Shown here: positions 58,731 through 64,000 of the stretch, one piece after another
Layout of the letters: every line of letters begins with the position of its first letter
Position numbering within the stretch: the first letter of the stretch is position 1
Source of the DNA: Liolophura sinensis
Lineage: Eukaryota; Mollusca; Polyplacophora; Chitonida; Chitonidae
Direction: 5' to 3'
DNA: 64,000 bases
NCBI RefSeq assembly: GCF_032854445.1
Contig: NC_088300.1
Location: 6,386,001 to 6,450,000, forward strand
Position numbers and translations under genes: made by a program
Notes under the pieces: model-generated
Told to the model about the DNA's origin: nothing
The model's input: only the letters and a program-made list of their open reading frames with translations
Databases searched by the model: none

Positions 58731-60179
58731 AACAGATGTAAATAAGTAAGTTTATGTGTACAGTTATTGTTTTGAGTTCACAAAGGAAAGGATTGTTATG
58801 GTGCAAACTGTGTCTCTGTGTCAGAAAATACAAGTGCACGTAATCAGATGATGCACTCTTGTACGGCATATGGCTCTTGCATAGGGTTGTCAGTTCAAAC
58901 GATGATGAACCTTTTTTCACAGACCAAGTTCTTTTGGTTTGATTGATTGAATATTTAATATCTTATTCAAGGATATTTCACTTCTCCATTGTTGGGTTTC
59001 ATGGGTGTTGGAAACCACAGTGCTAACTAGAGTGGTAAATCACTGATCAGACCTATTACAAACCTGTGACAAACCTTCCTATGTGTGACTTACAGGCTTG
59101 CATGCCACACTGGTGAATGACAAGTGGCCTTCAGCTAACATAAGACTGTACAAAGAACCCAACACTCAGGTCTAATACAAGCAGTGCACACAGGGCCAAG
59201 GTCTTTGGTTGTCTTTTCCATCAGTTCCCAATATCCACATTTTACCTGTAATATCACTGATGAAAAGATAAACCAAACTAGAAAAGAACTGTCATCCCCA
59301 TTCCACCAGAGGATGTCTGTGGTTGTTAAGCTCTATTATATTGCAAGATGTATATGGTGTTAACACCTGCCAACAGGTACAAGTACTGTGGACCAAACCA
59401 GTGGTGCTCTTTAACACTGTCATACTCGTTATTAAAGAGGACTGTGTCGCTCTCTACACTCGCTTGACCTTTAAAGACTGTGCAATGCATGTGGGGCTCG
59501 TTTAGACTTAGTCTCACCTCTCATATCCCTGTGCAGACCTGTAATCTGCATTAATTACATGGTTTCATGTGTGCATTAGAATCATGTTGTACATATTGTA
59601 GATGAAGAGAATGCATATGCATTCTTAATTGAAGGAAACAAAAGTTGAGACAAGAGTTTGTGTTTTCTGACATCACTTCCTGTCTCTTCCCGGTGACCCC
59701 AGTGACCTCGGCGGTGTTCAGGATTCTTGTACAAAGTTTGCTAGTGGTTCCAGTAATGGAAAGCGAACGTAGAGGGTGCACGTGTATCAAAATCAAATTA
59801 GGGTTCACTTCTGAGTTGTGCTGTACCTTAGGCTTTCAAAAAATTAGTAATCTTGTATCTTTGGTGCAAAGTATACAAGGATAGGGTAAGTTTTTGTTGG
59901 CCTCTTGTCCACACACCTCACACAATGTGGATAGGACATGATGTCTGGTGTGTACAGCATGGCATTCCAGTGAGGCAGTACCATATAAATATGTCTGCAC
60001 AGAGACTGGCCTGCGACAGAGAGATACTGTGGTGACCATTGGACTTCAGAGCAAACAACCAAAGAAGCAATTTCTCCTTAGCTAAGTTGCAGCAGGTGGA
60101 ACAATATAAGTATAAACTGACTGTGAAATCACACAAATGGCACTAAAAAACATGGCACATGGAGTAAAAAAGAAAACAT
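58731..60179. other. intergenic region between kanadaptin and CEBPZOS 3' ends
   Basis: A decayed SINE-like stretch is present near 58935-59180 (GATTGATTGAATATTTAATA, TATTCAAGGATATTTCACTT in reverse). No gene was recognised. Confidence 0.5.
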
Positions 60180-60185
60180 TTTATT
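60180..60185 (-). terminator. candidate CEBPZOS polyadenylation signal
   Basis: TTTATT on the plus strand is AATAAA on the minus strand, about 730 bp past the stop. Another signal could be used. Confidence 0.35.
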
Positions 60186-60912
60186 GTTGATAATAAAAAT
60201 AGGCACCTTAATAATTGTGAACACAATCTTTCACATGATCCAACTAGCTATAATTATTCTGCATTGATATTGTAAAGTTAGTAAAAGAAACAATATTACA
60301 CTCATATACAGCATTGCATATTAAAGGTTAATCCAAAATCTGTCATCTATACTTCTTTACTCTTCCTGACACCATCACTGACACTTGAACTTGATACGCC
60401 ACCTCCACAAATCTTGTAACACCTTAGTCATTGATGACTCCATGCAAGTGTTTTCATACACATACTGTTCCAGATGTGAACATGGTTTCTTGCCATAACA
60501 ATTTCCGCCACCAAACCACAGTGAACTGGAATACATATCTTTCACATCTTATATGTGGATGAAGTTACACAAAGTTCAGTTCATCTTCTGAATCCTTGCT
60601 TGTTTACAAGAGACTTCTATAGAATCAGTCGTAGCAGCTGAACTGGCCAATTATGGGCAATTCACACATCTACAGTCCTTGTCGTTGGCAGTACAAATTC
60701 ACACTGAAGAGGTCCTCAAGTTCTAAAAGCATCATTCAAAATGATGCTTATTTTAAAAAAAACATCGCATGAAGATGTAAATGTCTGTATCCAAAGAAAT
60801 GGACCTAATCATTTGTGCAGGCACACTATATATATGGACACGAAGTTATTCTATCTCCACTTCACAGCTTAATATGCGTATCTCTCTGCCCCCATGTACA
60901 CATCTCACAGAA

Positions 60913-62640
60913 TCACTCTTTATAAATGCCCCACTGTCTTTGATCCAGCTCTCTGGTTGAGAAATTGCCAAGTTTTTCTCCAGTGAAATAGTAACCTGAA
61001 AAACAAAACTGAAGTGTCAGATAAGCTTGATCAGCCCCCCTACAAATGAATTCAAAATGAACACTGCACCTACTACCAGGTTGTAAGCCTACGGGATAGT
61101 ACAAATCAGAATCGAATCCAATGACAATGGTCTGAAAGCAAATGTGTCCTGCAACAGTGAAAATACTTCCCCTATGTCAGGTTGGGTCTAAAACACTAAA
61201 AATTGTGAACTGCAGATTTTGGGCTTCAGTTCACTTCCATTTAAATTTTAGTCATAAAGGTATCAATGACAATACTTGTTTACTAAATATTAAAAACAGA
61301 CTGTCCAAAGTCTGAAGTGTTCAAAATTATAGCATACCTTTCAGTAATGATGGAAATTTCTGGTGAACTGTGTATCGGAATTCTGGGAAAAAGAAGAGTA
61401 TACATGTAATTATTACAGCAAGTCCAGATGCACTAAGAGTGTCACAGGCATCACTCGATTCAAGATTAAACATAGGTCTTCCATTTACACATTTAAATTT
61501 GCATCAAAGACTGAACAGCTTTTTGCTTTCAGCAAATCATTCTTTCCCGCAACTATCAGAGACTGGAATACCTTACCCAAACCGATCAAACAATAAGTGA
61601 TCACTGAATTCAAAAATCAACTTCTGAACTTACATTCAAAAGTTAAACCCCCAACCTAGTATTATACAGGCAGTAGACCTTCTAATATATATTAATGTTG
61701 CTTACGTAAGGTACTTGGAATGTAAGCATTATGTTTTAGAAAAACAGGTCATGTTCTTAAAAATAAGAGACATTGGAATACTCATAAATACATCAGTTTA
61801 TGTGTATAGTTGTCCCCATATTAGAATGTTGATTCAAGTGATGACCATGGATCTGTATGGGGCCCATTTTAGACAAAAACTCACACATTGCTATGAATAT
61901 GTAACCTAGCACAATAATGATCAGTATCATAATATTTAAATTACTGACTGCCTCACTTTTAACTAAGAAAACCTCACCCTTCATATGCTTTGTAAAACCT
62001 ACCCTTCAAGTTCTGGAAAAGGCTCATATTTCTCCTCTTTATTTAGTTGGTGAACAAAAATTTTACCAAAATATACAGCACAGTCATTATTTTCCAACTA
62101 GTCCATCAGTTGTCACCACTTGAATGGCTGTCCATTCACACTCAGTAGGTGGAATACACTTTAGAGAAATACAAGTACAAACTTCATTATTTATAATATG
62201 GGGATCCTCTGTGGCTCAGTTGGTTAGCATGCTAGTGCAGTGTAATGACCCAGAGGCCTCTCACCAATGCGGTCGTTGTGAGTTCAAGTCCAGCTCATGC
62301 TGGCTTCCTCTCCGGCCGTACTTGGGAAGATCTGTCCTCAACCTGCGGATGGCCGTGGGTTTCCCCTGAGCTCTGCCTAGTTTCCTCCCACCATAATGCT
62401 GGCCGCCATCGCGTAAGTGAAAAATTCTCGAGTACGTCATAAAACATCAATCAAATAAATAAATAAATCAAATTTATGATATGTTATGTACATCTATCAC
62501 CAACCTTGAGACCTATTCATTTTTTGCCAGACATAGTAAGACCCCAGTAAGAAAGCTAGTTCAGCCACAAAGATTGCTTTAACACCAAATACAAGCTTGG
62601 ACTGTAGAGACCTCGAGCTTTTGGGCTCTTTCCGCAACAT
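60913..62640 (-). CDS. CEBPZOS: CEBPZOS-like mitochondrial membrane microprotein
   Basis: Three coding exons on the minus strand, 62640-62505, 61382-61338 and 60995-60913, give 87 residues (human about 80). The N-terminus is basic (MLRKEPKSSRSLQSK), followed by one hydrophobic segment KAIFVAELAFLLGSYYVW (about residues 20-38), then KMNRSQEFRYTVHQKFP and YYFTGEKLGN / STRELDQRQW. The pattern AEL..GSYY.W.KM, then S.EFR..V..K.P, then RELDQ..W is that of CEBPZOS, a single-pass mitochondrial protein of unclear role. Splice phases 1 and 1 fit both joins. An untranslated 5' part of exon 1 extends to an acceptor at 62699-62700, so at least one non-coding exon lies upstream. Intron 1 holds a LINE fragment and a SINE. 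Confidence 0.88.
61411..61596 (+). mobile_element. 3' end of a non-LTR retrotransposon ORF2 (fragment)
   Basis: The plus-strand frame reads RCTKSVTGITRFKIKHRSSI then SFFPATIRDWNTLPKPIKQ and a stop. The ending S-FFP-TIRDWN-LP is the conserved C-terminus of many jockey/CR1-like LINE reverse-transcriptase proteins (established family feature). It is a short antisense remnant about 30 bp from CEBPZOS exon 2. No RT catalytic motif is present. Confidence 0.75.
62203..62468 (+). mobile_element. full-length SINE, best-preserved copy
   Basis: A-box-like GTGGCTCAGTTGGTTAGCAT, then CTCTCACCAATGCGGTCG, B-box-like GAGTTCAAGTCC, body CGTACTTGGGAAGATCTGTC, GTTTCCTCCCACCATAATGC, CTGGCCGCCATCGCGTAAGT, and tail ATCAATCAAATAAATAAATA. 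It serves as the reference for the other copies. The tRNA-derived head implies Pol III transcription of the source element. Confidence 0.9.
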
Positions 62641-62698
62641 CTTCCCCCTCTGTTGTTATATAATGTAGTCACTTTTCTCTTCTCCCAAAAACTCTCTC

Positions 62699-63235
62699 CT
62701 GAAAGAAAATATATCAATTAACAGTGACAATAATTCAGCTTGTAAGGAAACAATGTACTTTCACTTCACTTCATTACTCCTAGCGTGCAGACACATACAC
62801 TCATGCTTTTATTATCCTGATCTAATGAGTATTACAGAGTGATGTATGGTGTGTGTGAGGCCAGCGAGGTGGATCAGATCTGGTTTATGATAAATTGACA
62901 GCTCGTGCATACAAGTTTAACACAGAAACACAGAATATCCTATTCAAACACTTGAATGCGCATCGTATACGATCATAGCTACCGTGTAACTTTTTTGACA
63001 ACAAAACATGCGTCTGTCCAGAACTGTCTGCTACAGGTGGCGCCCCAGTCGCCCCTCGCCTTCCAACTGCCTCTAGTACATTTCTTTTGATTGGCTGAAC
63101 GAAACATTGACCAATTAACTCCCGCCTTACAGACCAAAACAACATGGACAGGGACTGCAACGTGTGATCTGTCACTAACCAGAACTCAAGAAGAACACTG
63201 CAGGTTGCATATTTATTGCAAAACCCGCAGCCATA
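62699..63235. promoter_or_regulatory. divergent promoter region between CEBPZOS and the gene at 63236
   Basis: A CCAAT box in each orientation lies close together: ATTGGCTG near 63091 and GACCAAT near 63108. The stretch from about 62940 is the most GC-rich of this end of the window (CAGGTGGCGCCCCAGTCGCC). CEBPZOS transcription probably starts in it, because its 5' UTR has an acceptor at 62699. Confidence 0.55.
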
Positions 63236-63323
63236 ATGAGCGCGTTTAACAAAATCCCTGATCTGATTAGCAGCAGTGTAACAACCGGTGTTCAAGGAGG
63301 TGATTTTACTTCAGGAAATTCAG
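63236..63323 (+). CDS. first coding exon of an unidentified gene
   Basis: An ATG in good context (CATAATGAGC) opens a frame starting MSAFNKIPDLISSSVTTGVQ, 29 codons plus one base, ending at a clear donor TCAG/GTAACA. Its place beside CCAAT boxes, head-to-head with CEBPZOS, supports a real first exon. In mammals the head-to-head partner of CEBPZOS is CEBPZ, but these residues are not recognisable as CEBPZ. No second exon was found before 64000. Confidence 0.5.
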
Positions 63324-63534
63324 GTAACATATCGTGCAAACTGCAACAACAACAACTGGAGTCTAACTTGTGCTGCTTGTGTTTGTTGGTTTCCCTGTTC
63401 TCAGGTGTTCTCTGTACAAAACAGATTGTTTAATGAAATGAGGTCTTTCTGCGTCGTGATAGCACCTGATCCCTTACCGTAGCCTTTTCCTGCATGACTC
63501 CACCTTTGCTCAAATATTTAGATGTTTAGTTAGG

Positions 63535-63735
63535 CCTATTTCATTGGAGTTTTACACTGTACTCAACTCAAGAGTACTTGACTTATACGACAGAAGCCAG
63601 AATTAAAATGGGAGGAAACCGACGAGAAGTGGGTGGGGTGAGGAGGGGAGGCGCGGGCTGCTGGCTGACCTTACCACACACAACCAGACCATAAGCCAAC
63701 ATCGGCTGGGCTTGAACTCACAGTGATCTTTATTA
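63535..63735 (-). mobile_element. diverged SINE copy, minus orientation
   Basis: GGAGTTTTACACTGTACTC, GGGAGGAAACCGACG and GCTGGGCTTGAACTCACAGT correspond in reverse to the SINE tail, body and B-box region. It lies inside the first intron of the gene starting at 63236. Confidence 0.7.
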
Positions 63736-63751
63736 ATTGGTAAGAGGCAGC

Positions 63752-63776
63752 ACTTGGATGTCAAAGACATCCAAGT
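63752..63776. repeat. perfect 11-bp inverted repeat with 3-base loop
   Basis: ACTTGGATGTC, AAA, GACATCCAAGT. It lies next to the SINE and within a wider inverted pair: ACTCCACCTTTGCTC at about 63498 recurs inverted near 63780. Confidence 0.8.
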
Positions 63777-64000
63777 ATTGGAGCAAAGGTGGAGTCCTGT
63801 AGGACTTACCAATCATTCTATTTTTAATTTAATGTATGTTGCTCAATCAAAAAAAGTATTTATAGACAGTCCTAGTAGATTTTCAGAAATTATGCAGTGA
63901 AAGTAGATGGATTCATCTAGGCCGTTATACTGATTAAACTCTTATCCTGCATCAGACAGAATACCCGGGTTTTTATTAGACAGCAGTGCTTACGTGAGTG

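Noticed and set aside
62203-62290. Possible tRNA gene (A-box and B-box like sequence)
   Set aside because: It continues into the SINE body and tail, and the cloverleaf is incomplete. It is the tRNA-derived head of a retroposon.

Overview
This is animal nuclear DNA. Short exons of about 45-830 bp with GT/AG borders are separated by long AT-rich introns, promoters are shared between genes, and SINEs, foldback elements and minisatellites are dense. Protein similarity and repeat style (tRNA-headed SINEs ending in ATAAATAAAT, elements with about 160-bp tandem cores) suggest a marine invertebrate, plausibly a mollusc. The species cannot be fixed from the window. All gene calls were made by reading protein similarity and splice borders by eye.

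Layout from left to right. (1) Minus strand, 13066 to the left edge: the N-terminal half of a striatin (10 supported exons; the WD40 end is off-window). (2) Plus, 13659-23496: AP4S1, the AP-4 adaptor sigma subunit (4 exons), head-to-head with striatin across about 590 bp. (3) Minus, 46576-26199: NVL, a double AAA+ ATPase of ribosome biogenesis (24 exons), tail-to-tail with AP4S1. (4) Plus, 46880-58416: kanadaptin (SLC4A1AP; 13 exons), head-to-head with NVL across 303 bp. (5) Minus, 62640-60913: a CEBPZOS-like mitochondrial microprotein (3 coding exons), tail-to-tail with kanadaptin. (6) Plus, 63236 onward: the first coding exon of an unidentified gene, head-to-head with CEBPZOS.

The genes do not form one pathway. 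They are housekeeping genes packed as divergent pairs with CRE, ETS or CCAAT motifs between them. The striatin/AP4S1 pair matches the head-to-head STRN3/AP4S1 pair of human 14q12, and STRN, CEBPZOS and SLC4A1AP all lie on human 2p22-23, so some of this linkage looks ancient.

The most unusual feature is a set of tandem arrays that start on exon edges and carry pieces of the exon and its splice site. The AP4S1 terminal coding exon is repeated 8 times. About 24 copies of the kanadaptin exon 6 end plus its 5' splice site lie in tandem. A 20-bp array starts on the NVL exon 11 donor. A 35-bp-type array runs through the NVL stop codon and supplies the C-terminus, and a two-copy duplication of part of kanadaptin exon 5 lies in the next intron. 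Several other arrays have no exon relation.

Three exons (AP4S1 exon 3, NVL exons 16 and 22) carry small indels that break the frame inside otherwise well-conserved genes. Consensus error is the likeliest cause, but real lesions are not excluded.
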